This document shows positions 12,307-27,191 of a stretch of DNA of 64,000 bases, piece after piece. The stretch is from Dirofilaria immitis (lineage: Eukaryota > Nematoda > Chromadorea > Rhabditida > Onchocercidae). Position 1 is the stretch's first letter. Every line of letters begins with the position of its first letter. The position numbers and the translations under genes are program-made. The DNA lies in contig JAKNDB010000110.1 in assembly GCA_024305405.1 (NCBI GenBank), positions 682,001-746,000 of the forward strand, read 5' to 3'. The notes below the pieces were generated by a model, which was not told the origin of the DNA, searched no databases, and worked only from the letters and a program-made list of their open reading frames with translations.

Positions 12307-15113
12307 ATGTTTGAATTGCGACAGGAAATTTTAATATCGGCTGGAAGTGTTTCGCATTCGCCAAATAATCTATCGCTTTTTCTCATGAAGCCAAAGATCT
12401 GACGCTTGCTTCTGTGATTCATGAAAATCAGGTTTGTTCCTTTTTCTGGATTTTCCATTTATTCCTCTGATTTAATCGTACCTCTGATTTAATGATTAAT
12501 TTTATTAAATTTATTTGATTATTTGCACAAATTATTCTCCGTAGTGTTTGCCTCTTATATTTCTGTTTTACAAAATCCATCGGTTAAATTCCGTTATTAA
12601 TGGTCGTTAATTTCTTCGTAATATTTTAATGGTGGTTGGTTGAATTGATTTCCCATGCCTTTCTTGCGATACATTTCTGATCTTTACTAAACACAATGCA
12701 AACATGAACTGTATGCATTTTTATGGCAATCCGTATTTCAGTGAATAAAAATAATTCTGCAGAAACTGTAGATTCTGATTGAGCATTTTTGACTACAACA
12801 GAAAGAAAAAGATGCATGGAGTATGTCGGATTCCTTGGTTATATTTGTTGAAAAGAGAACATTAATTTATAAGTAAACAAAGCTTAATTGAAACCTTCAG
12901 TAGAACAATTTTCCTTTTATTGTTACTAAGAAACCGGTCAGAATCAATAATCAATTCTAGATTGCGACATTAAGCTGGGATCAAGGCTTGAATAGTTTTA
13001 CATGTGATAATTTGCCAATCAAAGGTGGTGATTCCGACGCGTCCGTTGTCGTGCTACAAGCGAAGTATTGCATGCCAATTTCCAGAACATTTCCTCTTTT
13101 GGTTATTACTACTTCCAAAGGAGTAATGGTGATTTTATTGATTTTGCCAGTTTTGTTTTTAAAGTTTTTAGAAATTTTTTTATCCATAATAATATTTCGA
13201 AGTTTTGCCTGTTTATTTGTAGGTTTACGATATGAAAACTTGCAAATTGCTTGCGTGGAGCGAAATGAATGATGTGCGTTCTTTTCATCTCTCCTGTAGT
13301 TTCAACTAATTAGTTAGTATTTCTCACTAAGATTTCGAGTTCATCACTCATTATCCGATATTTACAAGTACTATTGACAACTTCTTTTGATTTTTGCATT
13401 CATTTACAGTCGGCTTACCTGTCTGCCAGAAACACCTTTTCAGACTTCAGAACCAACAAGGCGTGAACAAACATACTGCTTCACAAGAGGAATAACCTAC
13501 GTGGAAGATTTAATAGCTGTTGGTAGGTTTAGCATACTTTTTTGATAAAGGAAATGAGAATTTATTATAGAATCATTTCAGTTGAATAGCATATTAAAGC
13601 TTTGCTTTCAGGATCGCATTCGGGAGAACTACTGATATTTAGATGCATGGGCGAAAATTCCGTAATTTTCAAAAGAAGTGTCCAGGTTTCATTTTCTTTA
13701 TCATCTATTCATCAATCTCTCTTTCTTGAGGATTGGAAGTGGTAGTGTTCTGATGAAAATTTCAGGAGCATGATTTTGCGATAGTTGATATAGCTACTTG
13801 TCGTTTTGATGATTTAACATGCTCTTGTGATGTTTCGGGTAATATCGCTGTTTGGGTTAAAAATTTCAAAAGTGCTCGAAAAAATTTAGCACTGGGTAAG
13901 TAAGTTTGCGCTTTTAAAATGTCTGTATCTAATTTCGAAACTTCGATGAATCCTCATTAAATGCAGTTACATATTCCATTTTTTTGTTCCAGTTAATCAT
14001 AGCATTATACTTTTAGTTCCCATAATTTGTTCAAGTGTAAAAAAACGCATGAAATTGAGATATACTTCATTTATAGGCATGAAATAAACTGCATCAATGT
14101 TCTGAGAAAGCAAGTCATTATTGGCACTTTTACGGGCCAATTATTATTTTATTCGACGTTGAATGGACAGTTATTAGTCGAAGTGAATGCACATATTCGT
14201 CAAATAAATGCAATTGCTGTAGCTCCTGGAAATGCTTACGTAGGATTTTATTTCCTTATAACTGCTTGAAACGTATTTGCGTGAATTAAATTCGGAATGC
14301 ACGAACTTTTCCGATGACATCTTATATGTAATGATTTCTGTAAAATCCCAAGTTCTGAACAATGCTACATTCCAGCTGCAAACTTGGCTGTTGTTGATAA
14401 TCTTTGTTATCCCGACAAATTTGTCTTAAATATACATGATTTTTACTTTTGCAGATTATATCAGTCAGTGATGATACAATGATACGCTTATGGAAGTTAC
14501 ATACTTGCAAGCCTGAAGCCTATAAGGTTCGAATCATCTTACAAAACTCACTGTCTTCCTAAATTATTTCCATCTAATCCCAAAGAAATAGTTCAGCAAT
14601 TTTCGATCAGTTTTCTTTTCTTTTTTACTATAGGTGCTTTCTAACTTGGTTTTCGAAAAATTGATTATTTTTTTATTCTTTTAAGGAACTTCCTTGAGGA
14701 ATTCTACATTTCAAAATTTTTTCATATCATTTTGCATGTTCTGTTACCACTATTTTCTTTAAAGATAAGAAAACTTCTCAATTTGTTTCTTTTGTCTATC
14801 ATCCTTTACCTGAACTGTCATAACGTTACATTCTCTTCTTTTCTTTACATATGATTCAGGTAGTGATCGCTATTCTGGCAGTGATCCAACTGCGATGTTT
14901 TAAAGTTTCCATACTGTAAATCATTCGTTTGCTTACTTCGTCATTTATTTAAAGGTTGAATGGCAGCATAACAAAAGAGTTGAAAACATGTCATTGGTAG
15001 GTGCGCAGTTTGTCAATGATCGTGGAAATGGTTTTGTTGTGGCAGCGTATGATTATTCCAAACTACTTTATTACCAGATAACTAAGTTGCCAGCGGGACA
15101 GATGGAACAGTGA
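12307..15113 (+). CDS. WD repeat-containing protein 54-like
   Basis: Exons: 12307-12431, 12961-13128, 13223-13273, 13410-13522, 13612-13685, 13766-13895, 14017-14239, 14455-14526 and 14955-15113. The translation follows vertebrate WDR54 along its length: an N-terminal NNLSLF, then TSKGVMVYDMKTCKLLAW, the blade GSHSGELLIFRC, a further blade with CSCDVSGNIAVWVKNF, GTFTGQLLFYSTLNGQLL, NAHIRQINAIAVAPG and ISVSDDTMIRLWKLHTC, ending with GFVVAAYDYSKLLYYQ. It is presumably a beta-propeller scaffold of about 330 residues; no enzyme motif is present. The ATG fits the family N-terminus. Frame repairs needed are one T at 12377-12381 and one A at 14039-14045. The junction between exons 3 and 4 is one base out of phase and remains unexplained. 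The identification rests on order and spacing of motifs, without alignment. Confidence 0.85.
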
Positions 15114-18100
15114 ATGAATATATTGATAAGTTGGATTTTTAATCAAATTTACAAATCAGATAAAATTAAGCCAATTTTTAAGGATTTTACTGATATTAAA
15201 CATTCTTTATTGACAACAACTGCAATTAGATATTCTAGAAGAAGTAAGCAGATCGCCTGTCACTATGGTGCTCTTACTGGGCTAATTTTTGTCCATAGAA
15301 AAAAGTGTGAATCACTAATAACTAAAAGACATCTTTTTCATGCCGGCATATTTCCTTATAAAATTGTATCAGTGTCGATTTATCGTATTGTATTGTGGTA
15401 TATTGTAGTACAAAACTGTATTCGGATATTTTATTAATCAGTGCGTACCAAAACAGTGGTGCGACGCTATTGTTGTCAAACATAAATAATCCTCCTATTC
15501 AATTTACATGCTGCAGTGTGCAGCACACAAAACTTCCCATCTCTCAGTTTTTCAACCATCATTCAGTGAAGCCTGCACTATGCCACTGTAACGATGTTCG
15601 CATAACCGGTTTTGTCAATTCACGCTACAAATATAATTGACCTTGTAAGTTCGATCAGCTTTGCAAATCCGCTTCTTATTTTTATCACACTTTCATTAAT
15701 AAGTAAGTTATAACATCCTAAATTTTCGATATTATCGAACGTTCGCAATGTTAGATGTTCTTTTCTATATCGATAATCCACCAATGACCGCTGAATTATA
15801 AAATCATCTGTTGCTTGATTATTCCAAAATAAATGAGTTGAGTAAATCTAATACAAAGTTATGTTAACATTTATTTTTCCTCCAAGACTGATATTTGTGA
15901 ATCGCATCGTTTCATTAGCTTAATTTTTTCAAGTTATTTAATTTTTCATTAAATCTTCTGACAACACTATTGTTTCACTGCATAAAGAAGCTGCTTAAGG
16001 AGATCAATGGTTTTTGACAATGTCATAATTATTAATAAAAAATGCCTTTTTCCTTCTCTTCTTTTTCAATTACATATAATCACAAAGGAAGTTTTCCTTT
16101 TTTTTAAAAAATTTCCAGGAAATTTCAATGGAAGGATAGATTCATGATATGATAAATCAGAGAGGATCTCATAAAAATGATAAATCGATAGACTAATAAA
16201 TAAAAATGTTGCTGAAAGCAAAATGAATAGACTTAAAAAATAACGAGCAGAAATAGAAAATGAGGAAATATTGGAATGAGAGCAAACAACCTGTTCATTT
16301 CATTATGTAGCGAAGCAAACTGCTCATTCAGATCCGATTGAGAATCCTGCAAATCGTATGATGAATACAATTAAGAAGTCATTCATTTATACTGCTAAGC
16401 TTAGTATTATCCTTCTGAACACAACCCTCGTTTTGGAAATTATAGTGGCTTACTAGAATGCAAGACAAGTTGGCACGGGATCTTAGGTAGTCAAGGAAAT
16501 ACAGCGGACCGAGTCAAGCGGTTCGAATCGCTAGCTGCTTAATCAGTGTTTAAATGAAAAAAAAAATGGTTTGACAATTAACCCTATGGATTTCTTTTGA
16601 AAAATCAGGGCAGAACCTGTCTAGCATGTAGTGGCATTATCATTACAGAAATAAATTGTATTTAATGGTTGAGCATTTTTGTTACACAATTAAAAACAGG
16701 CAAAAATTGATATGTGATAATCAAGAGCAATGATTAATGGATTATCGCAACGGAGAATGATGAAAGTTCAGTTTTGAACAATGGTCCTCACATTCTACTG
16801 TTTCTTATGTTGCTTTTCTATGTTCGATAACCCATTTTATCGGTTAGGACGCTTTTAACATTACGGAATATTGCAATGAAGCAATATTGCTACGAATATG
16901 AGTTTAGTAATTATTACATCAGTAGTGATACAGGTAAACGCAAAAATTTTGATCTATGGAAAGCTATGAAAAGAATGCATAACGAATATTAGTCTTTTGG
17001 GCTTCATAGATAACGACTTCTCAATACTTGTGCCTGGATTGAGATTGTTCGTCCGTCAGTTAAAACAGTAAGTTACAATGTAATATGACATGAAACATTT
17101 GCACTTGTTTCATCAGTCTAACATGAAATATACACTACAGGATCTCTAAAGAATCGCTTTTGGAATTCTGATTATCAGAACTTATTTCTGAATTCTTCTG
17201 TTCATTCGAATATGATATTCTGGCGGAATTAGTGAAAAACGAATCTAAGCTCACATCCTCCGTATGAACCGGTCACTTGTTGTTTAAGATGTGGGCATGT
17301 CAATTTGCTCAGTCACCAATCTGTACAAACACTGTAAACATTTAACGAGAATTTTTATTTTATTCCGTGTTCGTGTCGTGTCAAGCGTTGGATTATTTCT
17401 TAGCAATTTAGATGTTTAGAACCTTAACATCTTTATTTGATCTCTTTCTACGAAGATAATTTGCCGATTGTTTAGAAACCACTATGATCCTCTCTCTGTT
17501 ACATCTCTATTCAACCTTTTTTCGTAATTTCCCATTGCTACTGACAGCTGCGTGCTGCAGCTAGCAGCAAAATGATTTTTAGCCTTTTCACCTTCCTTTC
17601 CTTGGTAGCGAATGTTACTCACACATGTTTCAATTTTCGTGTTTTGCGTTAGAAAATGTTCAAGTTTGCCTTTTGTATCTTATATGATAACTAAGGATTT
17701 CATTAAAATCTCAAGACGATGGCCTTCTAACTTCATCGATCCTAATTTGAATATACATATACCGTATACAGTCCTTAGTTTGTAGGAAATGAAATGGAAG
17801 TTTATCACATTATCTTTTCCTTTATATTATTATTCGTTGTTTTACATTATTTTTATATTATTAGATAATTATTATGTCCTCGCCTCATTATGCCTTCCAT
17901 TCCAACCCATAATTGCATTGATTCAAATTTAAGCGGTGAGCTCTGTTTTATCATCATATAAATCTGTTGTTTCCAATCTAAAAGATTTAGAAGCCTGTTA
18001 TTTTCTTACACATATCGTCGCTTTTTCCATTAATAAATTTGTTTAGTAAATTTAATTGATCGAGTGCAGGCGAATTCTTTGTGAAAATGTCTTTAGTCCT

Positions 18101-18505
18101 TTACACCGAGAAATCGAAATGCTGTTTCTGCCAATGAAGCATTATTTAAAATATCATCCAAACATCGTTCGTTAAACTTCGAAACGTAATGGTGTTGATT
18201 TGGATGCGTCTTTCCACCACTGAATCTTTTACCAAAGCACTTTTTTCCTTCTCTATGAACTGTCTTTGTGACGGTGAATCATTTCTATCGAACAAAATGT
18301 TTCTGCATATTGTCATGAAATTCTGAATGATTCTGTGGCGTGCTACTGGATATAAGCTCTGTATGGATGCCTTTTTCCTGGTTTATTGCAATATTTGCTT
18401 GCAAATTGTAAGCAATTTGCAATCTGTCTTGATCAATTATCATAATTTTTAATATTTCTGGCTTCTTTTATTTTTAATATTTTAAAGGGAGATTAGAAAG
18501 CCAAT
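15114..18505. other. Gene-poor spacer
   Basis: No coding exon recognised in 3.4 kb. A 107-codon ORF starts at the WDR54-like stop but has no homology or splice support and is probably 3' UTR. A GGTTCGAATC motif at about 16520 resembles a tRNA T-loop, but the flanking stems do not fit a tRNA. Confidence 0.45.
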
Positions 18506-19846
18506 ATGGAAGCGTTGCAACGGATGATGACGAGGCGTTTAGATGAGCATTCCTACAAACGAACCGCTAAGCGTTTGGTGGTAGATGAATACACGAACGA
18601 CCTTGATTTTAATGATAAAACAGAAATTGCTAGCATGAATCCGGCGTATGATATGTGAGTTGTAGAACTTATTCGTGATGTTTTAATTTTGTTTTAATGT
18701 AAAGATTTCAAAAATTGAATGGTTTTATGAATTGAACTAAAACTGAATTCTTTGGTTACATTAAACGTTTCAAATTCCAGATTCTACGGTGAAACGATTC
18801 GTACAAAAACTAATCCGAATAGCCCTATCATAGATGCATCTTTTTCAACAACAACATGTTCAACCACTACTTCACTGAGTTCATTATATCATATTGAACC
18901 TACTCCCATTATTACTGCTACGACTATTAATGATGATCACAGCCGTACTGATAAATTATTACGAAAGGTACTACAAAAATATAAGATATTGTGAAAATTA
19001 ATTTTCTCGCAGAAAATATTTCATGAGGATATTTAACCAATAATTGCCATTGAAAAGTAGAGACATGATACAATTTTTTACTGCATGTATTGGCATCAGT
19101 CAGATCGAGCATGTATTACTTACCATTCCCACTACGAAAATTGATTTTGTTCGGAAATATGGAGCAAAATTAGTTTTTATCTTTCTATAAAGCTGCTTAT
19201 TAGGTTTCGTTGGTGGTACGAAGAAAGTTGACAGGTCCAAAACCATTTATCAACGGACAACAGAGTGCTTGCATTGTAAGTAATCGTGGTAAAGATGAAT
19301 ATGATAATTTGAAAAGTAGTCAGAGGATCGTTCAAAATGATACTGAAAAACAAATTAGGCTAAAGTCAGCCAGAAAAATGGTGCGTTTAACTTATTTTCT
19401 TCAGAATAAATTGCTTTCTCAACAAGTAAGTGTAACTTAATGAGATTATGTTAAGTTTAAATATATTTAAACAATTTATATATATAGGGAACATCATGAG
19501 TTTTAATGAGAATAAAGTGCTTGGAACGGTTAAGTTATTCCCGCATTGTCGATCCTTTTTGAGCGCTATTATGCGGACTTTCATTGAAATAATATAAACA
19601 GAAATCTTGGTGATCCTGCTGAACGAAATAACAAATGTATTTAGATTGATCATTTGAAGGCAAAAATGCAATACTAATTTAATCTATACTTCGTTTCTAT
19701 TTATCAGTTTTTTCTTGACTTATTTGTGTAAATTTTCTGATTTAATTAAATTCTTGAAGATTGATTTGGTTGATGCGTATGCAATCGGCCGTAAACATCA
19801 TAGTGAACATCGGAAACTTCTTAATGAAGAGTATGGCGATGATTGA
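18506..19846 (+). CDS. Unrecognised four-exon protein, 199 residues
   Basis: Exons 18506-18654, 18781-18967, 19204-19380 and 19760-19846 join in frame (600 nt in total) with canonical GT-AG sites and no frame correction, giving 199 residues from ATG to TGA. The N-terminus is basic and acidic mixed (MEALQRMMTRRLDEH), the second exon is rich in Ser/Thr (STTTCSTTTSLSS), the third is basic and polar, and the C-terminus reads DLVDAYAIGRKHHSEHRKLL. No signal peptide, membrane segment or enzyme motif is visible. It is probably a soluble, partly disordered protein. I cannot name the family; it may be nematode-specific. The clean frame and splice sites make a real gene likely. Confidence 0.7.
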
Positions 19847-22800
19847 TACGGAGCAAATACTATGATTCCAGTACTTTGTGCGAATACTGATATATCTCCT
19901 CAAAGTAACAGTTTAATTGTGTCGCATGAGCCTTTAGCTTATGTGCTATTGTTATTACTAATAAGTCGAAGAAAATCAATCATATAAATTATGATTGTTG
20001 CTGTGCAAAATAATAGGTGGAACGTGATCGAAGTGTTACTGCGAAGTGTTGAACATAGAAGCTTAGATGGAGGTATTGGTTTCTTCGAAGTATTTCTTAT
20101 AAAAGAAGGCTTACATTAATCAGTTATGGATTTGTAATAAAGTTCAATACATACATTTTTGAAGCAATTGGGTCTGTGCTCGAAGAAGTCTAATAAACTT
20201 TATATTCACGCGACAGGAATAAATTTCATGCATGTACAAAATTGTCAAGAATACCGAAGATGAAGACTTAGTTCTATTGCGAAAAATTCTTGAAAAGAAA
20301 AAACAATCATAGTTTGTCAAATACATGGCGTTTCACTTTTCAAGTTTCTTATCAAACAAAGATAAGTGGACTCATTTCCAGGATATGACATGATATTTTT
20401 AAATCTAAATTACAATTTGCAAAAGGCAACCAGGTTTGATGTTCTCTATGAAAGAGAACCGATCTTCTGGTTCAACTGCTCCGTAATTGAATTGAAAAAA
20501 AATCAAAAACTAGAAGTAATATGATATGTTCGGTCACGACACTTTTCCTTCAACATATTTTAACTTACGATTTGGGAAATGTGAATCGTGTTTGTTTTAT
20601 TAAAGGCGTTTTCAAGATGCTTTCAAAACGGATGTACAAAATGGGGAAAATATAATGTAAAGCTGAAATCGATAAAACGAAATGATTTGGAACTGCTAAA
20701 CAACGTCTTGTTGCTACTGATGTCATTGCTGATGACAATGAAATGATAAAGATGACATTGATGAGGGTGACGAGGAACAGGAGGAGGATATAAAATATCT
20801 ATTGGATATTATCGGACTCAATACTTGTCTATACATGTTTAATGGATCAACAAAATTAGATAGAAAATTTTCCCATTATTTTTGTACTTCAAACATTCAA
20901 AATTTATGATTGGTAAATTATATAATTACAACTGCTGAAAATTATATGGTTATTCATAAACAAACTATTATTTGCAACTGTATTTCCTCGTTCTCTTTAG
21001 TTGTCAAGTGAAAATTAAATTGACAAAAAAAAGAAACACATCATCTTGTGACACTTCTCACTTATTATCATATCGCAAACTGATTACTTTACGATCAATA
21101 CGTTTTAAAAATTATAAGCTTATCGATCTGAAATCCGATACTTTCAAATTTTTAAAACATATATATGTTCGTTTCTCATATCGAAAATGTTGTGCCGCCA
21201 TTAATTTTTGTCTTTTTTTCTCGTTATTATACAAAATTGTCTTGAACAATTTGATAAAACATTTCTGTTCATTTTGTGATTTCGTGATTACTTTCTAAAA
21301 AAAAAACCGTTCTGTTTCCTTTAGAATGTTCCTTTACGAAATTTTAATTATATTTATATATTTTCATTTAAAACCACTCTCTATTTACTTTTTTTTCAGC
21401 TTTAACTATGGCAATATGAATAAACGTTGACTTAGAAATGATGCAAATATTTCTTTTCATTCCATTTTATGAGCATTGTTGGCTCTCCCATCAAAGTATA
21501 TTTACTGTTTAGTTGGCAATTGGTTGGTATTCTTCGATCGAATCATTTATAATCTTAAATAAACAATCAATTGGATTTAAACTAATTTTGCAGCTGATGC
21601 AAATGATTTCAGCGATGCTCCTTAAATATAAAACAAAAAAATTTGATTTGATTTATCAATAAAAATGAAAATTTGATGATCAGCTGGAATCACTTAAGTG
21701 CTCATAGTTCCAGCCAACAACCATGCATCAAAACATTACATTTTTCTTCTCAGCCTTTGTGTTTTTTATTTGTTTCATATCTTTTCAATAACCATTGCAC
21801 CAGACATTTTTTCCTCAATCCTTCAAAAATTATCGAATTATCTGAAATTTTTTAAGGAAATGTAGAAAGAAGGAAGTTGGATAAACGAGAAAGTGAACTA
21901 ATACCGATTTATCTCGAAATACCTTTGCAAATGTCAATAGACATGTTTTGAAGATTATCGATAGATGAATTCAGGAAATATTGTCTGAGAACATTCCCGA
22001 ACAATCTGGATATCGAATGAAATAGTGAAACTGTAATCACGCAAACTTGTTGCAAAAAAAGTCTATCAAATTTGTAGAGCAGGAATCTTAGCGTGGAACT
22101 ACCAACATTGTATTTAATATTGCCTGGTCGTTCTCGATTATCAATTTTGAGTTACGCAAAATGACTCATGAGCCTTCTGGTTGTTGAATGGATGAAGTTC
22201 GTTGGTTTTAATTTAAATACAATTATTGATTTATAACTGAATGAATTAAATATCTTGAAGCAAAAGAATTTTTCAACGGAGCAAGGGAAATAGCTAAAAG
22301 AAGTTAAAACAATGAAATTATCCATATTTTTAATAATGGATTTATTGGTACAACAGGTTCGAATTGTTTCAGTATTATCGTTATTTGCCAAGAATACGAG
22401 CAGCATACCAACAACACTCTTTTCATTACTCTTCATTAATTCTTGATCAAAAATCAGCAATTGGTAACTTGAGGCAACACTACCACAAAAATGGTTTTTT
22501 ACTATATTAATTTCTGAAAAAGCAAATTATTAGTAAGTGTAGTAAAGCTTATGCAGCTGCGAAGTCATACTATATTCCTTGAACATTAAATAGTGAAAGA
22601 TAATTATGGCATGAAATGAGTTATCAGGATCGCAAATCGTTTTGCTGCATAAATTAGCAGTGGACAATGGACTTGGTAAGTGTAATCGAAATAACCTTAT
22701 GAGGCAATAAATAAGTAATTGGCGATTAATTACGAATTGGCTATCAATAAGAAGTAGTGATAAGCTCACTGCTACTGCAAGAGAAAATTTGCAAATCATT

Positions 22801-25800
22801 ATTTGTTTATAATTCTAGTCGGAAGAAGAGACTGAAGCCCTCAACAAAACTGAGTGGGAAATTAGTCGATAACTAATTATACCGAACAAGTAGCTAGACA
22901 AGTTCAGGGAAATAAAATAGATTTTTTTTTGACAGTTACCCAGATTAACCCTTTCAGTTGGCAGAAAATAAGAGGCTTGACATGGTGACTTTTCGGAAGG
23001 ATATCAATTCGTCCCAGTCTCGATAGAATCACCGCATTGATTGTCAAATACTCCCCATAGGGATCAAAATCAATATTTTCCTATCGAATTTGAAAGATTT
23101 CGTTAGTCAACAATATTTACATTTGATGATGAAAAAAACCAGAACAACGTCAGGATTTTCTCGCAAATTTCGATCTACAGCTTATTTATATTCTATTATT
23201 GATACTAAGAGCAATATTATGAAATATCCAAGAGCAATATTATCAATAATTTAACCATTAAGCACAAAGCTTTTTTCTGTAATTGAACTTTCAATATTTG
23301 ATAAATATTATAGCAGATTTCTCTATTTATCAAATACAGATATATTTATTGACTAGCATGAATATCCCTCATTCTTACAGCACTATTTGAGATAAGCGAA
23401 GTTAAGAAATAATTTTACAATCTTATTCAGCCGTCGAGTACTCAAGACACTCCAAATTCAAAGTATGCATTGGTTATTGTGCTTGAAGTGATAGATAGTT
23501 TATAACATTATTCTCAGTTCCATTTTGTATATTTTTATACCATCGATGCTCAATTTATCGAAAGACGAGAAACATTATAAGTTACACCAATGAATGGAAT
23601 AGGAAGGAAGAAAAACACCGAAGGAAGCAAAAGTATTTTATCGAGAAATACAATGCGAATTTAAAGTGAAGCTATATTTTAAATAGCAATGGATATTTAC
23701 TAAAAGAGTAATTTTGCACAATAATAATAAAAAAAAACACGGCAGTTCTTCCTCCATGGAAAAGACATTCATCGAGCAAATGTTCCAGCAAGGTTTTCTA
23801 TATCAGTCGTCTCTTTAATAAGATAAGAAACTCAAAAAACTACCATAAATATCCGGAATGAGGAATTTCACATTTCATAAAGAAAAATAAGACTTTTCAC
23901 AGATTGCATTATAAAGTACAATTTGTTATGAGAGACGAATAGCTGCCAAGTCAGTATGAATAAAATCCAGTGAAAGGATTTCATAGTGCCATATTCAAAA
24001 CTACTTGAAATATTTCACTTCCACACTGCCAGTTTATCGTGCAGTCTGCAAACCGCTAAGGTTCTTTTTTCTTGCCGTTTTTGCTGCTGAGATAGGTCGC
24101 CAATCGTTAGTTGGAAAGGCGGGTGTTAGGCCAATTAACACCATAAGCTTTAAAGATGTATTTTCGAATGATATTTGGATACGCATCATTTGCAAAGTAA
24201 AGAAAAATAATATCGATATTTTTGAAAGTTAGTGGAAAGAAAAGCAAATAAACAAGTTATTTCCTCAGGTATTAGCAAGTTACACTTTCCAAATCCAAAA
24301 CCGCTATTTGAAATCATAAAACGGAGCTTAGAGTAATTGAAGATTTCATATTGATATACAGAATAAAAAAAAATTAAAACCAAAAAACATTTTTGAAGGA
24401 ATGGAAGTCAAATATTCTATATAAAATTTTTTCAATCCAATTTTGGTCACTGTGGACGGATCGACCCTTTTCTTTTTAATAATAATATTGTTCAGCTAAC
24501 GGTCATTCAAATCAACTATATAACCCCATTACAATGCTGTATACATTATTAAAAATTTAATATACTCATTTTATTTCAAAAGATAAAATCTACGGAACAA
24601 CAAAAGTATACTTATAGATCATTGGGTGAGAAATACTGTATAATCTTTGATACAAGGAAACCATTCAACCGGATCTAGGAAACTATCACAAAAGAAGTGT
24701 CGAAACAGAGGGTGAATGCCCTTACATTCTTCATCGTAACTTCACAAAATGGAATTGATCTGCAGGAGCGCGAAACGAAAAGGAAAACACAGTCTCTTAT
24801 TTGGTCCCATTTCTAAAGAGCCAAACACTAACAACAAGATCTACGTTACAATTATGCTTGATAGAGAATGGCTCAACAGAAGTACAATAAATATATGATC
24901 CAATGAAAACAATAATTAATTTGAAATTTCAACCATGATGAATTAAAAATTCATCCTTTTGTCACAAAATTATCATATTTCTTTTCATTTTGTTTTTCTT
25001 CTCCTTGCTTTTTTTCCATTTAACTTCACAAATTTATCTCATTTACTTTTACCACCTTTTCTCAATACGTATTTACTAAATGCGAAATAAGAAAAAGCGG
25101 TAGTTTTTGAGGTACAATTAGCTGCTTTTAATCGATCTTAATACCATCAATTAACTTACATTTTACACTTCATATTTTCCTCTTCTTTTTCGAATAATTT
25201 TCAGACTTAAGAGACTTGACAATGTATAAATAATGTATAAAAAGGAAGGTTTGACACCTCAAATCACGCAAAACGTTTACTGAATTGTCTGATAATTGAC
25301 ATACTCTAAAAATTTTTATAAATTGAATAGCAGTAGAGAGTTTACCACCATATAGGAATAATTCAGGTCATTGCCACTCTTACAGTTTGTTTTTTAGCTT
25401 CATTAACGAATCTAAGCTGTAATTTTGCCGTGCATACGCATACGCCTGGATTTTTTTAGTATTTAACTATATATATATAGTTTAAGGACCTGTGGAAGGA
25501 CTACTTCACGTGGGATTTTCGCAGCTCCCGTGTTATTTCCTGCTTACTGAGATTTTTCGAAATTTGATATTCTAAATGTGAGGAAATCAAACTATCGGCA
25601 TGAATCCGAAGGATTTACTTAATTTATTGCTGTCGTTTGCTTACTTCCATCGAATAGCACTAATCATGTCTAAGGTAGACAAATATCTTTCAATTATTAC
25701 AAATGACCGTATCTAGACATGTCTAAATGCAAAGGTACACTATGATTTTATCATTTATTACTAACAAATATTATAACCTGCAAACCAACAAGATGACAGA

Positions 25801-27191
25801 TATTTATATCCACTAACGATAATGACATAAAATACGATGTGAGGTATAAAATCATTTTGTACATCATTTCGAGCAATAACTAAAGTCGTATTTTCAGCGC
25901 TCTTAACAACTGGAATAAATCAATCCAAAACGGTTATAAGGAAATCATTGACTACACTGAAACCAGGGTTTTCTTCTGCTAACCTAAATTCGTGAAAAAA
26001 TCTACAGATTCTAAGATACAAATTAATATTTTTCGAACAACAACATATTACCGGAAATATTCGGAAATATTCCTCAATGGAAAGCATCACAAGAAAAAAA
26101 AAACAGAAAATATCAAATTGTCCGAAACCGCCTTAGAATTTCGAAGTTGGACGGGAGCATATCATATAACCAAATTATTGAAATAGAAGAAGAAGGAAGA
26201 GAAATAACACTAATGCTAAGAAAATTGAAGAGAAATCAAATTACGTATAAAAACTAAACTGCTACAATAAGAAACCAAAATAGGAAGAAACCAAAAATGT
26301 AGATATGTTAATGTACAATATTATAGTTATAATAATGTTGTTATTGCAGTAACAAACTGCAAAAATATAAAATATAGGAGTTTCCAGTAAACTACAAAAA
26401 AATTTATCTTCTGTTGATTACTAAAAACCATCAAAAGCAATCTGATCATACAATCAAAACCAAATATTTTCACAACACAACAATAAGCTCCGCTCACGAG
26501 AACTATGTAAGATCATGTCACTATACTAAATATATTCACAAAACCGATGATGTAATTAATGACTGAAGACCATCTGCAAAAGTAATTGATCTACAAAAAT
26601 AGTTAATGACCAAAAATTGTAATCATATACAAAATTACAATCATGATTTGCCAGAACAAGACTAAAGCGGATGAAAGTTGCTCGTTCGAAACAATAATAG
26701 CTTGAATGATTAATCGATTTAATAATAAGAGAAAGACCAATAGAAATTTTCAATCTTGAAATTTCTCTGTAACTAATAATCATTAAACATATAGTAAATA
26801 AAAATAACTAAATTGTGTAACTCAAAAATGAAAAGCATTTGCTTCCACAAAATAATCCAAATTAGGTCATCGCTCGCAAAAACCACTCCTTTTCCACTCC
26901 ATACTTAAGTCCAGTTCTGAGTTCAACATCCCTATTTTCAACAAAATATACTATTTCTTATGCAGCAAAAATAATGAGACCTTCAAATGAAGAAAAAGTC
27001 CAAAAAACCTGAGATGAAAAATCGAGCTAATTATCTTGCATCTTCCTTTTACAACGGTGCCTTTGTTACGTTATAGATTCTGAAAATACAATCAAACTAT
27101 GATAGGAGTGCACCAAAATTAAGCGATTTCATATCTATCTCACACTGATATTGCTGAAAATCTAGATCTGAAATTCTACACAGCAGAAAGT
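19847..27191. other. 7.3 kb gene-poor region
   Basis: Strongly AT-rich. ORFs are short with no family resemblance. Two spots stand out slightly. At 20690-20800 a frameshifted acidic segment (DKDDIDEGDEEQEEDI) looks like decayed coding sequence. At 24030-24160 a less AT-rich ORF includes LVGKAGVRPINT. Neither can be called a gene. No RNA gene or intact transposon was seen. Confidence 0.45.

Noticed and set aside
15114..15437. 107-codon ORF immediately after the WDR54-like stop
   Set aside because: No family features or splice sites; probably 3' UTR reading by chance.
16490..16545. tRNA-like T-loop motif GGTTCGAATC
   Set aside because: The flanking bases form only a 4-bp stem with an 8-base loop, and no acceptor, D or anticodon arm can be placed upstream.
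24005..24232. 75-codon ORF with LVGKAGVRPINT, considered as another bacterial insertion
   Set aside because: I could not match it to any Wolbachia or animal protein family.
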